Part shown: piece by piece, positions 10,650 to 23,200 of the stretch | Numbering within the stretch: position 1 is the stretch's first letter | Layout: each line of letters begins with the position of its first letter | Source: Quillaja saponaria | Lineage: Eukaryota > Streptophyta > Magnoliopsida > Fabales > Quillajaceae | Assembly (NCBI GenBank): GCA_029379385.1 | Contig: CM055617.1 | Span: 14,417,532 to 14,481,531 of the forward strand | DNA length: 64,000 bases | Direction: 5' to 3' | Program-made: the position numbers and the translations under genes | The notes under the pieces: generated by a model | The model's input: only the letters and a program-made list of their open reading frames with translations | Told to the model about the DNA's origin: nothing | Databases searched by the model: none

Positions 10650-11900
10650 TCCAAGAATAAATCTCTACGAGGACACTAGGCAGTTATATGACCTCGTTGT
10701 TGACAACTTAAACACTGGACAGAGGAATTACTAGGTAGGCTGTTAGAACAGTTAACAAAGTATAATCTCTGGCCCTCCTGATATTGTCACGAGAGGTAGA
10801 CTGAGAGAATAGACTTGATGATGGTTGGGATTGGATTTAGATGGGTTGATCGATTGCGACTGGCGAGACCTACTGAACTGTAAAAGGTGACCTAGACTAG
10901 GGCTATGTCTTGAAATACCTTTCGACGTTAAAGGCCTTTTAGTAGACCTCCTCTAAGAAACTAAGGGAATCATTGTCAACTTCTCTTCTAATCTCCATTC
11001 AAAGTCCATTAATGAACCTTCTAACCTTATATATTTCATACTCAACATACTGACTTGTATCTAAAAGGTTATCAAATACCTGCATTTAGTCAGTGACAAA
11101 AGAGGTTTGTTTAAGTGAGATAAGCTGGTCATAAAGATCTGATATATAATGTTAGGGAAGGTATTTACTTCTTAGTTGTCCATTCATAGTTCTCTAAGTT
11201 AATGTAGGATCTTCACCTTGAACAAGTTTACTATGTTGGATGCTTTGCAAGTACGTTTTGGCTTCATGGGAAAATAAGCTTAACCTTATCAAACCACACC
11301 TTTTCATGATCTGCAAATTGATAAAATTCAAAATAATTCTCAAGATTATCTACCTAATCAATAAAGGCAATATGATTTAATCTACCATCAAAAGCACCTA
11401 CATCTATTTTCACTAACCTAACTACACTTCCTTATTCTTCATAACCATTCCTCACATGGACCCCTATCATCATACCCAGTAGGGAGGTCACGATATTCGC
11501 TATAGGCTACCTTATGAGATTGATAAGGTCCAAAATAGGGTTGATCCTTATAGGAAGTCATCATCAGGGACGTCTAGATTAGGTCCACGGTCATCAATAT
11601 ATGGGGGTGGTGTCATATCGCATCATCATCAGGGTGATGTAGAGGTCTAGTACCTCTAGGGGTATTGCTACTACCTACATTAGGGATATGGGGAGGACAA
11701 AAGTAGGTTGGTCTGGGGGAACCATTTTGTTGGCCAACAGACATACTACCACCTTCCACTGTGAGATATTGACTCATCATTTGCCTAAGTTGACCGATAT
11801 GATAGGCTTACTAGTTATATCTATGATTATAATACTCCTCGTGAGGGTTCATGTCTACATGTGTAGCTTCAAGGTCATTCAATAGGTGTGAAGGCTTTTT
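10650..11900 (-). pseudogene. Gypsy gag relic with CCHC zinc knuckle
   Basis: Around 10665-10715 the minus strand, after allowing one frameshift, gives C-x2-C-x4-H-x4-C with RGH in the middle, the nucleic-acid-binding knuckle of gag. Upstream on the minus strand (to ~11900) lie frameshifted capsid-like sequences. Gag would form the virus-like particle around the element RNA. No intact frame remains. Confidence 0.65.
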
Positions 11901-12784
11901 TGTCTTTGGCTATAAGGAGGGAAAATAGTATGCAAGTGATGAAATTGACAATGTGTTGCAATGAGTATAGCGAACAAACTTATTACAATGAACAATTATA
12001 AGATCTAGAATTTAAAATGCAAGTGATGAGTTGAGCCCTAAAAAAAAAAAAAAAAAAAAAAAGGAATAAAGGATTTGTGATAGTGAGGAATGTAGTTTAA
12101 TGAAGACAAATGGTTTTTTTTATTTTTTTTATTTTTATATAGAGTGGATATAGTGAAAAGTGATTTGGACTAAACAACAAACTAATTACCCAAGTATTAA
12201 TCAAACTTTCTAAGAGAAGAATTGAATCAAAATCACACAATCCAAGTAGATTTTGACAAGATAGACTCCAAAATTAACTTTAGGATGTCGAAAATCTTAG
12301 GAAACTAGTCTGAGAAGTCAAAGAACAGGTCAAATAAGGGTGATCGAGCTAGTTAACTCTAGGATAAATTTGGTCAATATAGGGACAAATCAGACACGTG
12401 GTGAGTCGAAACTGGTGAATACCTAGCATGGTAGCTGATATGGCACGAGGTGACATGTCAAATGACGTAAAGGTGGCATGGCAAAACTAGCATGGCATAC
12501 AACTGCTAAGGCATTTATTCTTGAGGGGGCTAACTAAAATTTTATGTAAATTTTTTCCACTATAGCAATAGGAAAAAAAAAAATCAAAAAACAAGAAAAG
12601 AAACTTAATAACTTACAAGATATAAAAAAAGAATAGAAATTTTAACTTATTAGTCTTATAGTCTAAAAACTGAAAAATATTATCTAGCTCATTTTTGAAG
12701 GGACCATGATATTAAATAAGAGAGGAATAAAAATTAAGAATTAATTATGTATTATAATATTAATATTTTTGAAAAAATTTCAGG

Positions 12785-13064
12785 GTCATGGCCACCTTTG
12801 GTCCCTTAAAGGCTCCGGTGGCATATGATGTGGCTGCTGGAAAAGAATGTTTGGCATGTGGCTGCCGCAATGCGCAAACCCGCAACCACTTTGAGCGATG
12901 TGTGGGGAGGTCTTCAAGCGGCTTCTTTGCCTGGCTCTACTCGAAATTCTGTTGCGGTGTCTTTTGTCGGGTTGTTTTGTAGATTTGAATTGCGGAAGGC
13001 GGTGAAAAAAGTATAGCAACAGTGGTGGTACAAAAAACTTGACCGATTTGCTCTTGATGCCACT
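12785..13064 (-). other. GC-rich 5' leader of the gypsy element
   Basis: Between the primer site and gag lies ~280 bp that is clearly richer in G and C than anything around it. It holds small open frames on both strands (up to 77 codons) that match no protein I recognise. It sits where the untranslated leader and packaging region of a gypsy element belongs, so I read it as leader and not as a gene. Confidence 0.6.
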
Positions 13065-13364
13065 TGATGGAGGATGTACACGAAAGATTGAGGGAAAGGG
13101 ATTGAGAGTGGTTCGGCACCCACTATTCTAAAGTTACTCCTACTGATAAACTAAACTCTCAATATTCATTCATCAAAGAGTGTCCCAAACATATGAAAGA
13201 AGAAGTATATAGGCAACATTAAATCTTAAAAATAGGTAAAAGATAAATAAGTGCAATATAATAAAATAAAGAAATAAGAGATAAAGAGTACTAATAATAG
13301 ATAAAGTATGGGGGAAGACTTCTTAGTCCTACACCTAAAATCACAGATTGATAATTCCCCATCA
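13065..13364 (-). repeat. 5' LTR of the gypsy element
   Basis: 300 bp, TG...CA, partner of 6875-7172. It is followed by the target duplication GAAAA at 13365-13369. Confidence 0.92.
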
Positions 13365-13369
13365 GAAAA

Positions 13370-14242
13370 ACTTTTTGATTTTATGGGAAAGAAAGAGGAC
13401 AGTCAAATCTTTTTGCAATGGTGAGTAAGAAGGACTTCATTGTACGTTTTATTGAGTCTTGCTTTGTTCTGTTTTTTTTATTTTTATTTATTATTTTTAA
13501 ATAATAATAACAAACCTTCAACCCCAATTTCAATTTTCTGGAGATAGTTCGTCAATCCAAAGGGAGATAAACGAAGGAGGAGCAGATGAGAACAAGCAAC
13601 ATCAAACAAAATCATCAGCTTCCACCGTATAACCCAGAAAATTAAAAAATTAACCAAATAAAGCAAAATGCACCTAGTCAATTATTTTTCTAAATAAAGT
13701 CATGTCATCAATGATAAGAACAATGGTAGAAGATATCTTTCTTAAGCACATTCAGCATCAATGACTACATGAAACATTATGGCATATTTTGCATGTGTTG
13801 GTTATAATCACGGTATACATGCACATTGGTAGGTAATACATTACCCTAATGAATGACAAATCATAATAAATAGAAAAAATTGTAGTTGTTGAGAATTTTT
13901 ATTAGATTTTTGAGATATTGGAGGAAATTAATAGCAACAAAAATTTATTATAACCTGAGTTAAACATTTTTGTTACAAACAATTGAATAAAATTAAAAAT
14001 TTAGTGAATTGATTAAAACATAAATTTGCACAGTCAAATGGAAGATTGTTATGGATTACACAAGTTGCAGCACTCGCAATAGATAAGTATATGGAAGGAG
14101 CTCTAACCTATGATTCACTTTTTTGGGTAATAAGATGCCTTTGAGATGCCATTATTATTTCATAAAGGGTCATGATTAAATAAAAGAGTGATGAAGCAAG
14201 AAGAAGCCTTGAGATGCCATTACTCTTTCATAAAGGTCATGA
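13370..14242. other. Intergenic with a short direct duplication
   Basis: No gene seen. Near the right end a ~68-bp tandem duplication occurs: TTGAGATGCCATTATTATTT at ~14141 recurs as TTGAGATGCCATTACTCTTT at ~14210. The second copy received the MITE at 14252. Confidence 0.6.
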
Positions 14243-14251
14243 TTAAATAAA

Positions 14252-14750
14252 GGCTACATTATTTGGTCTCTGTAATTTGATTTGAAAATCACTTTAGTCT
14301 CTATCTTTCAATTTGTTGCAATTAGATTTCTCTATTTAAAAAGAATTGCAATTAGGTCCCTTTAATTATAAAATTGCTACAAGGATAATTCAAATTTATT
14401 CCGTTGTTGAATAATATGTGGGATTGATCAAGAAATCCTCTTCGTTGTGGTTGCAATGGATAATTCTCAGATCTTGGTTCGATGGGCTTTTTTTCTTTTT
14501 GGTTTTCTTAGTATAATTTTTTTTTTTTTTTTTTTACATACACGTCATTTTTCACATCCCTTCTATCTATTCACATTGCCTCTATCAAATTTAATTATTC
14601 AAAAAGTGATGATAAGGACCCGATTATAATAATTTTACAATTAAAGAGACTCAATTATAATATTTTATAATTAGAAGAATCCAAGTATAACAAATTGAAA
14701 AAAAATGAAATAATGTGAATCAAATTATAAAACTAAAAATATAATCCACC
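14252..14750. mobile_element. Mutator-like foldback MITE, 499 bp
   Basis: Long imperfect inverted ends beginning GGCTACATTATTTGGTC on the left and GGTGGATTATATTTTTAG on the opposite strand from the right. Both run into TAATTTGATT and later CAATTTGTTG/CAATTTGTTA, so the arms pair over well over 100 bp. A perfect 9-bp direct repeat TTAAATAAA flanks the element (14243-14251 and 14751-14759). Nine-base duplications and long inverted repeats are the marks of Mutator-like elements. No transposase is encoded. Confidence 0.78.
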
Positions 14751-14759
14751 TTAAATAAA

Positions 14760-17047
14760 AGATTGATTAAGGATTTCAAATGGGCCATTAAACGCTGCTC
14801 GTTTTTTATTTTCTTAGGCCTAATATATTACTTTTGCTCTGATACCAAATCCTTTGCCTGGTATTTGAAACGGATGGCTAGTTTTTTTTTATTTTTTTTT
14901 TATTTCATTATTATTTTTTCCCATTTTGTCTCTTTCTTCCTGGACTAAAATTGAGAACATGCACTAATTTCTTTATTTATTTATTTTATTAAAAAGAAAA
15001 CATGTACATTTAAAAAAAAAAAAAGATGAATTACATGGACTCTGATTCCTATTTAGGATGCGTAAATTAGATACGGAGGACCTAGGATAAAGTTTGAAGG
15101 CCGAGTTGTCCTCAAAGAAAAAATATTATTGTGCTACTTAATTTTAAAAAATAAATAATGTTTAATTTTAAATCACACACAATTTAAATAAGTATCATAT
15201 TATTAAAATAGATGTTAGAGAATTTTTCTTTAAACTTAACCGTTGCAAATGCGCATTTCCTCTCTGAATCGAGAGGTTCCCGGATTTAAAATTGGTATGG
15301 CATATCGTTATCAATTATGAATTAATTAATTTTAATTAAACTTTTTAAGTTTGTTAAAAAAAATTAAAACCCATTTTTTATCTCACACGAGCCCTCACTC
15401 TCCAGGGGCTCATTGTGACAAAACTGACATTTGATATTTCACTTGTTTACTAATATAATTTCACATGATTCTAAGTAAAATATTTATTTTTTGAACTTGC
15501 AGTTGTTTGTACTTTTTTTCTAATATACCTGCATCAGTTGGCCCCGACTTAAAAACACCAAAAAAATCAGCTCCCAATCAATTTAGTGAAATTATTTTTG
15601 AAAGAAGATGATAGAATGATTATTTCATAAAATCGTGATTGTCAATTAATAAGTCAAAAATAATCTTAAGTTAAACCATTTTTTATCCGATTCCTATGCA
15701 TATCCAATAAAAAATAACCACTTTCAAGCTTCAACCAGACATTTTCAACCGTCAATTTGTAATAACATTATTATAACAGAAATTAAAACTTAGGATGCTG
15801 CAGGGTATGAGATATAAACCTTTCATTTGTAGTTTTGGGGCTTTTAAATAAACAATTGTTTTAAATGAAAAATGTTATGTTGTCTATTTTATATGTATTT
15901 GTTGCTCTTCTTTTTCTGTTTAATGTATATGGAGGTACTGAGAGGATTGCTAGTAATTAAACCTCCCATCAAGCGTCCAGGATAGTGACATTTCTCCACT
16001 GAAGAAGCTATTAATTTATTTATTTCTCCACTAAATTATCTACAACTCTATGTAATCCACGAATGTAATTGGGCTCATCAAACCTGAAACATGAATTTCA
16101 TATAAAAAAAAAAATTAAAATTAAAATATACAAAGAAATTTTTTCAATCAAACTAAATTATATCACAAAAAACTCCTAAATATATATTTAAACCTTAGAA
16201 ACAAGGATTCCATGTTTTATTTTTTAATTTTAAAATATCAAGTTTCAATTGATATTTTTGAGTAAAATAGATAAAAATTTAAAGGATAAAAGATACTGAC
16301 CGAATGTAAAGATGGAAAAAAACATAACTAACGTGACATGGTTCTGGTAAATCATTGTTTCGGTATTTGAGAATCATTAATGACTTCAATGAATCATTGT
16401 ACACTTCACTCTCCTCCTGAGACACCATCAATGTTTTTTTTTTTTTTTTCCTTAAAGGAAGATACAAAGTATTATCTATATCTGTTTTTTTAATAATTTT
16501 GAGGCCACGTGTGTGAACTCTGTCATATGTAAATCTTATATATATAAAGATTTAAACAAGAATCCTAGGCTTTTTACATACTGTGTGCCATAGCGGTTTA
16601 ATTTAAGACTCAAGAAACTGCATGCAACAATAGTTTTATATGATGGCTTATACTATGTGACAAAAGATTTTTATGACGATTGATCCCACATGCTATATAT
16701 ATATATACTTATTTTTGGATTAAGGTTTCAACACATGTTAATTATTTTTTGTGTTGTATTTATTTAGACAGAGTTAATATTGAGTTAATATTTGATGCAT
16801 TGTCAGTGAACAAATGATTAATATGTCTTTATTTATTAAAAACATGCATAATAGAATTTTTTTTTTTTTTAAAAGGAAAAATCATTAAGAAAGAAAAAAC
16901 AATTATTTATTCTTTTTTTTATTGGCCGGTAAGATAATTCTCCCAATTCCTTGATCTAACTTAGACTCCTCCAATTTTTATGATCTGAGCTTCATATTTT
17001 TAGGAATTAAGAAGATTCAAGATTTCAAATATTTTTAAAACTAAAAC
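14760..17047. other. Intergenic, AT-rich
   Basis: No gene is supported. At 14838-14849 the phrase GCTCTGATACCA is the reverse complement of the common initiator-tRNA-Met primer site, possibly a trace of a minus-strand LTR element, though no LTR was matched. The remainder is AT-rich with homopolymer runs (for example T-runs near 16437 and 16858). Confidence 0.5.
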
Positions 17048-17526
17048 TATCACACTCCCACACACGGAGACATGATTGGTTGGAGGAATGAATAACTAAA
17101 TCTCTGTAACTCTGAGTTCAAATCGAAGAAACACATATGAAACTTGACCATATTATAAGTTAAAAGAAAAATCTTATAAAACAAATTATATGAAAATACT
17201 CATTTACAAAGATATAAATTGATTTAACTAAAAATTTAGGCAAAGGTTCCCTGTAAAGTGAAACATGCCCAATAATATAAATATGTTATACTCTGGTTAC
17301 ACACAACTAGTCAACAACAAAAGTATCCACAGGGAGCTCCACTCCATTGTACATTAGAAACAATAACAACTAAATTGTTATACAAATCAAAATTTGATAC
17401 TAAAAATCCTAATGTGACTGCAAACTTCATCCCTTGGCTTCAAGTAGGTGATCTCGGATATATACTTTGCTGCAACACAATCGGCAAGTCAAGTGTTTGT
17501 CGGTGATGTTGACTGAGATCTTGAAA

Positions 17527-17565
<39 letters not shown>

Positions 17566-19826
17566 TTGAAAGTGAGTCATAATGATTTAGTGAGTGAAAA
17601 ATACATAAGTCGAATATTCGCATGTTAGTATGGATTACAATAAAAACAATTCCACTTCATATGTACAAATATAGAATGTGTAAAATCAAAAAATACAACT
17701 CACAAAATACAATATGTAAACAACTTAACCAAAGTACGCAAACAAATCAATCAAAGCACACAAATAGGCCAGTCATAGTAACTCAGCACCCGCACACCAA
17801 ATACATATTCTCATTGGGGCATTTTAGCTCCTCCACACCAATAATATATAAACTCTTCACATATCCTCCCCAGGGCTGAGTTACTCAAATATTGTTAATC
17901 ATATATCAAATAATCAAATCAAGTTATCCTAGGTGCACCCTGATTCTATTTCATATGAAAATTAATTTCATTGGCCCTTATCAAACACAAACTATATTAC
18001 ACATCAAACATAATACAATTTATATAACAATATCAACAATATTGCATTCAATTAATTAATTCGAGTGTAGTAGCATACATCCACCTTTGAAAACTATATG
18101 AACATATTCACAAAAATATATCAAAAATATTAATCATAACACACTAGCAACCAAAGAGTAAAACTTTCCAATCACTAGGTTTATGGATTTGCTCGTTGCT
18201 ACTTCTTGAATTTACTGGTGTCATTGGATTAACAATAAGTTGTGGAGCTGAAAAGCACATTCGCAAGTACTACTTAGTTTATAATTTCATAGTTATAATC
18301 ATCCAATTGCTAAAATTTATATGTATCAATTGCCATGCATTTATTTAAAACTAACTTCTCTTAGGCATTTTAGCACATACCTTGAAGGCAACTTTAATTT
18401 CGTTTCATGTATGCATGCTTGTATACACACACACACACACACATACCAAGCAAATCATCACTAATTCTTTAATTCAACATTTCTCACATTCCAAGCATTA
18501 AATTCAAGTTAACCGTTTAAGATCAATCAAGAGCTTGAGTCATGAAATTCCAATATCAATCCAATCAAGTTCTAAGTGTCCCCTTTCCTTGACCAGTTAA
18601 CCAATAATTCTTTACTCTTTGTTCTTAGACTTTCTATTCACATTTAAATAATCCCTAACCACAAAGGTTTGAAAATACTAAGTTTTATTCATTATATAAC
18701 AACTATTATCTTTTAGACATTATATCAAACATCTTAAAGACATGATTTATTCTCATTCATGTGTATGTATATACATATACATACACCAAGAAACCAATAC
18801 AAATATCCTAATTTCAACATTATACATGTTCCAACTATTAAATTCAAAGTTGGATTATTTATTTATAATCCATCAAAAGCTTAGACTATATATTTCCAAC
18901 ATCAATATAACTAAATTTTCATGTTTCCTCTTCCAATTACCTCATCTTCATCATTTCAAATCCTTAATTTTTTTTTCCTCTTAACTTTCTTATATATAAA
19001 ACTTTAAACAAGCCAACAAATATAGCGATTAACTTAAAGAAAACAACAAGTAACTCAATTGAACTATGGTTAATAAAACTAATTCACTCAATTTAAAAAC
19101 TCACGGAAAGGAGGGGCTGCTGTACCTAGCGTTTCCTTGTTACCATACTTCCCTAGCCTAAAAAAAAAAACAAACACTGCCCTCTAATTCACCTTAACTT
19201 GCTAGACATGTTGGAGGATGAAAGCAACTTAGTTATGGCCCTCAAACAAGGGGTTGTACTCAGTTACTACAAGGCTAATCTAACTCTCTCACACACACAC
19301 ACATGGAGGAACAAGGAAAGAACTAAACCACAGAACCAAGTTAAAGAATTGGAGTTCTTGGCAGCTGCATATCAAAGCAGAATAGCCCTATGGCAACAAA
19401 GAAGGCCGTCACAAATAAGAAGGAGAAAAGGAGCCATGCACAGCAAGGAGGAAAAAAAAGAAAGGGGATGATGACCCTATCTCAGCTACAGTAACAAACA
19501 AGCAGAAAATTCTAGATCAAAGGAGCAAAAGCGGTAGGGAAGGAAGCAAAGCAAAATAGGGGAGAATCACCAAAGCTAAAAGGAAACAAGAAAGAAAATA
19601 AAAGGTAAGGAAAAAAAAAAGACAAAATTAAAAAGTAAAGTCAAAGTCAAAAATATAAATTTGTGGTTTCCATGTCTTCCTTGTTATATATATCTATATA
19701 TACACATGTTTAATTATATTACTTATGTATTTAACTTTTTTATGTATATAATTATATATATATATATTATAAATAAATGTTACATATTATATCTAAGATT
19801 TCACTTTACAATATAGGATTATAACA
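17048..19826 (-). repeat. Long gypsy LTR, family A copy 1 (with internal remnant to its right)
   Basis: About 2.78 kb that aligns along its length with 43546-46014. It opens TATCACACTCCC and closes GGATTATAACA, decayed TG...CA ends. On the minus strand it is preceded by AAGGGAGATAGAC, a polypurine tract, so this is the 3' LTR. It holds a poly(A) run at 17527-17558, a (CA)n microsatellite at ~18424-18442 and low-complexity TA stretches at the right end. Small open frames inside (85, 80 and 90 codons) are not conserved in copy 2 and are not genes. Confidence 0.75.
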
Positions 19827-20235
19827 GTCTATCTCCCTTAAAAGAAATTTGCCTCGAATTTCAACAAAAGGATACAAATAAATCGTTTACCTAAATCAAT
19901 CAAAATAAATATGAATATTGTTGCTTCATTGCAACTTTAGGTTACCACGTGGCTTCTTATCTATTATGATATTGCGAAATAATTTTTACCAAGAAATGAT
20001 ATTCAATCGAAATTTACAGACTTATCTATTGATAACAGCCATTGGTTACTCTTTATAGATCAAATGTTCATCTAATTAGGCTTCTTGGATGCACAAAACA
20101 AACACCATTATCCACTACAAATTCACAGGACGTAATGTACTTAATTGCCACAATTATTTCCCCCCAATGGAGTTAAAACTTGCTAAAGGAACCTCAAAAG
20201 GCTTCGATGCCCTTTTAATACAAGAAGCAAAATAT
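19827..20235 (-). pseudogene. 3' end of gypsy polyprotein (chromodomain region) relic
   Basis: Immediately inside the LTR, the minus strand reads TCGAGG(C)AAATTTCTTTTAAGGG, the usual end of chromovirus-type polyproteins before the polypurine tract. To its right on the + strand, the words reading GTTACCACGTGGCTTCTTATC and AATAATTTTTACC correspond to the RWR(N)...EEATWE part of a chromodomain on the minus strand. The frame is broken. Past about 20235 it can no longer be followed. Confidence 0.55.
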
Positions 20236-20249
20236 AAAATACAAAAAAA

Positions 20250-21011
20250 TGATAACTCTAGGATTAAATAGTATTTTAGCACTAATTGAATAAAAAGAAA
20301 CCTACATGGGGACTTGCTCATCTTGCGTAATTAAAGCATGTATACAAGCTTGACTCATACCAACAGACAACGAACCTCTGGAGAAAGTATCACAATCCCC
20401 CTGGTACACCAAGCTCCTCTTATACTTGTGATGGCTTCCTTTAGCTCTAAAAAGACTTAGTTTAATTGTGTGCTCTAAATCCTAGCCTTCCCCTTTTTTT
20501 ATAGGCATTTTTCTCCTAGTTCAAAACTAATTAGGATTCTTAATTCTATCAAGAGGACGCCGCATCGCAGCCTTCAGCTTATCCTTCTTCAATTTGGACT
20601 AAGATACTGCTCAAATAAAGGTTGGCCTATTCTGCTATCTTGTACGAATTTTTCTCCAATTTGACTTCTAAAGGGGTTCCTTAATGCATTAAGCAAAAAA
20701 CTCTTTCTTGCACGAATTTCCCTCCAATTTGAGTTCTAAAGGGATTCCTTAATGCATTAATAAAAAAAACTCTGTCTTGCACGAACTTTTCTCCAATTTG
20801 ACTTTTAAAAGGACTCCTTAATGCATTAATCACAAAAACTAAGTTAATATAGATTAGGACTATAATTCAACTAGATTTCAACATCCTAATAAAAGAAACA
20901 CTCAACTAGGAATTTAACTAAAACTAATCAAAAACCAACTAAAACTTCAAAACATATCTAAAAAGATATGAGTAAAGGAATGTAAAATAAGTATATTTCT
21001 AAGAGTTATCA
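20250..21011. repeat. Probable solo LTR, 762 bp
   Basis: The ends are inverted copies of each other: TGATAACTCTA at the left and AAGAGTTATCA at the right, that is TG...CA with a 10-base terminal match, as in LTRs. Inside, CTATAAAAAAAGGGG on the minus strand (plus 20494-20509) could be a promoter. No flanking target duplication is visible, so it may be a recombined or truncated copy. No matching partner LTR was found in the window. Confidence 0.5.
20638..20843. repeat. Three tandem copies of a ~68-bp unit
   Basis: Units start at 20638, 20706 and 20775, each reading TCTTG(T/C)ACGAA, then CTCCAATTTGA, then CCTTAATGCATTAA. Spacing is 68 and 69 bp. They lie inside the probable solo LTR. Confidence 0.85.
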
Positions 21012-21639
21012 CCAACAACGTCCACTTTCATGCGTACCATTGTAATTGTAAAACTGATGTTGATAGCACTGCTTTTTCTATAATTTTTTGGAAACTTGCT
21101 ACATGACACATTTAAATTAATTTGTAAAATTGATATTTCGTTATGAAAATAATTGTTTTACATATACTAATAATTCAAGTACCAAAAATCAACAAACTAG
21201 ATATATAAAAGTACTAAGTTTTTTTAATAATAATAACTAAGTAAATCTAAATTACGTGTCCTTAAGATTTAGATTTCGCTCTGTCAACAATGGACCAAAC
21301 AAAAAGTGACTCTTCCATTTTTATAGTGGACAACTGTAAAATAAAAATAAAAATTGAAAACTGTGGGGGAAAAAATAAAATTTCCAAAAATTCAATGTGG
21401 GAAAATGAATATTTTATATGTACTACGTATGATGTAACTTTAAAGAATCACTAGGGTCAACTGACTACATTGAGTAACAAGTGCATATGCTCTGTCAATC
21501 CCATTGACATTAGACACATGGTGACCCATTCATGGATTTGTATTGGGTCATAATTTTCTTTATTGTTCAATCCAGATGTGGCATAATGAAAAAGAATGGT
21601 TAGAAAGATTTGTTATTGTCATTGATTTCAAATTGGGTC

Positions 21640-23200
21640 TCAAACGCCTTGATTTCAAATCAAATTTCGATTGAGAATTTTATTCTTCTTCACTTTTCTT
21701 GAAAAAGAGAAGTCCTCACCTTCTTCATCCATGGTGGAATTTGTAAATCCTTCGCGATTGCAGAGTTTGACAGACAAAATGGTTATTATGTTAGGATTAG
21801 AAACCCAAAATTGTGATTTTCTAACAAAACAAACAGATAAATACATAAACCTACAAAGAATCTAAGCTAGAAGGGACTAATAAAGAAAAGGAAGAAACTA
21901 GATCATATATTTAACTTTATATAGAACCAACCGTCAAGCCTCACAGATTTGCTAACAACCTAATTAGTTACTGCTAGTTGTATCACAACCATAAGCTTCT
22001 ATGTGTCATAAAACATTGCTTCATCTTCTTCTATTTTTTCCCAAAACGGTTTCGCACTAATTTTGGTCTGTAACACACCACCCCTCTTGAAAACCATCCT
22101 TATCCTCAAGGATGGAGATGCATCAATGGTATTTAGGCACCTGTACAACTTCCATGCTGATGGCATAGACACCAACCATCGTAACTAGTTCACCAATATG
22201 AGAAGACACTTTGTCATTCCCCTATTTCATCAGCTGACATTCAATTTTCTAAAAAAAATAAAAAAATAAAAAAATAAAAAAATAAAAAATCATCTTGTCA
22301 TCAACCTTGAATCCTCTGCACTCTAAATGGAAATTTAAAATTATGGATCCAAATTTTCCGGCTACTCATTCACCAATTTCCTGAGCAATTTTCTAGAGCT
22401 TGTCATCTTCTTCCTCTGGTTCGTTATCCTTCACTTCCTATGTAACAACCATACTTACAGCTTCAAATATACTTCCATTGAGCATTTAGTGAGCAACCAC
22501 CATTTCTACATCAAATAGCTGAAATTCTCAAGTAATGACAATTCCTTCATTAGGATATTAGGATTTTATTGGCTTTGACTTCATCCCTAAAGCTAGTAGA
22601 GCTAATAATTACTTCTAACTCCACCTCATCATCACCCTCAGGAAATGCTTCTTTATCATCATAATCTGGCTAATTGCTTTTAGTAGATTTAACAATACCT
22701 TTATCTATTTTGATATGGCGAAGATATTACAACCTCAAGCTCCAAAACATTCTTTTTTCTCTTGATCTACTCATCTAAATTGCTTTCCATGACATACATC
22801 AAGAGATGCATTTTGTTTATCATTAAATATTTTTTATTTCTTTTAAAGAAAGAGATGGAGATGGATTGATTTTTGCGATTGGTGACGAGCAACATAATAA
22901 CAAAGATATGTATTGCAAGAATCTAGAATTTGAGGTAAACAATGGTTTTGACATGATTGGTGACCATGGAATTTGCCTCCATAATTGTAGTGGTAATGAG
23001 AGAAATTGGACAGAATTTTGAATTGATGAAGCTGGAGAGTTTAAATAACATGGAGAATGCCTTGTTGGATGACATAAACTCTCCCTTGGAAACTGACCAT
23101 TTACAGCCATGGTTATGGCCAGTCTTTGTAGCTGTGAACTTAGAATCTCCATTTTGATCTCTGAACTCATTTCATCATACCATTGAGCAAATTTCTCCTC
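21640..23200 (-). mobile_element. Internally deleted gypsy relic
   Basis: At 22075-22120 the minus strand reads CTTGAGGATAAGGATGGTTTTCAAGAGGGG, then GTGTGTTACAGACC: the end of a gypsy polyprotein, polypurine-like tract and LTR start (TGTTACAGACC). LTR-like sequence therefore lies at about 21640-22075. At 22820-23190 the minus strand gives gag-like stretches such as EEKFAQWYDEMSSEIK. All enzyme domains between are missing, so it is a deletion derivative. Possible partner LTR sequence near 23300-23450 (AATTGTGATTTTTT...) is too weak to set limits. The (AAAAAAT)n run at 22249-22290 is a microsatellite. Confidence 0.45.

Larger units (their letters stand above)
6875..13364 (-). mobile_element. 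Ty3/gypsy LTR retrotransposon, complete but degenerate
   Basis: A 6,490-bp element read on the minus strand. LTRs at 6875-7172 and 13065-13364 both run TG...CA, and a perfect 5-bp target duplication GAAAA flanks it (6870-6874 and 13365-13369). On the minus strand, just inside the right LTR, TGGCATCAAGAGC is a decayed initiator-tRNA-Met-type primer site. Next to the left LTR, AAGAGAAAA is the polypurine tract. The order leader, gag, protease, reverse transcriptase, RNase H, integrase marks Ty3/gypsy. Every reading frame is broken by stops and frameshifts. The LTRs differ at roughly one base in seven, so the insertion is old. Confidence 0.93.

Noticed and set aside
12786..13123. Several overlapping frames on both strands in the gypsy leader
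   Set aside because: They arise from the GC-rich composition with few stops; no family match and the position fits an untranslated leader.
19199..19471. 90-codon frame inside the long LTR
   Set aside because: The corresponding part of the second LTR copy (near 45400) has a different frame and sequence, so it is not conserved.
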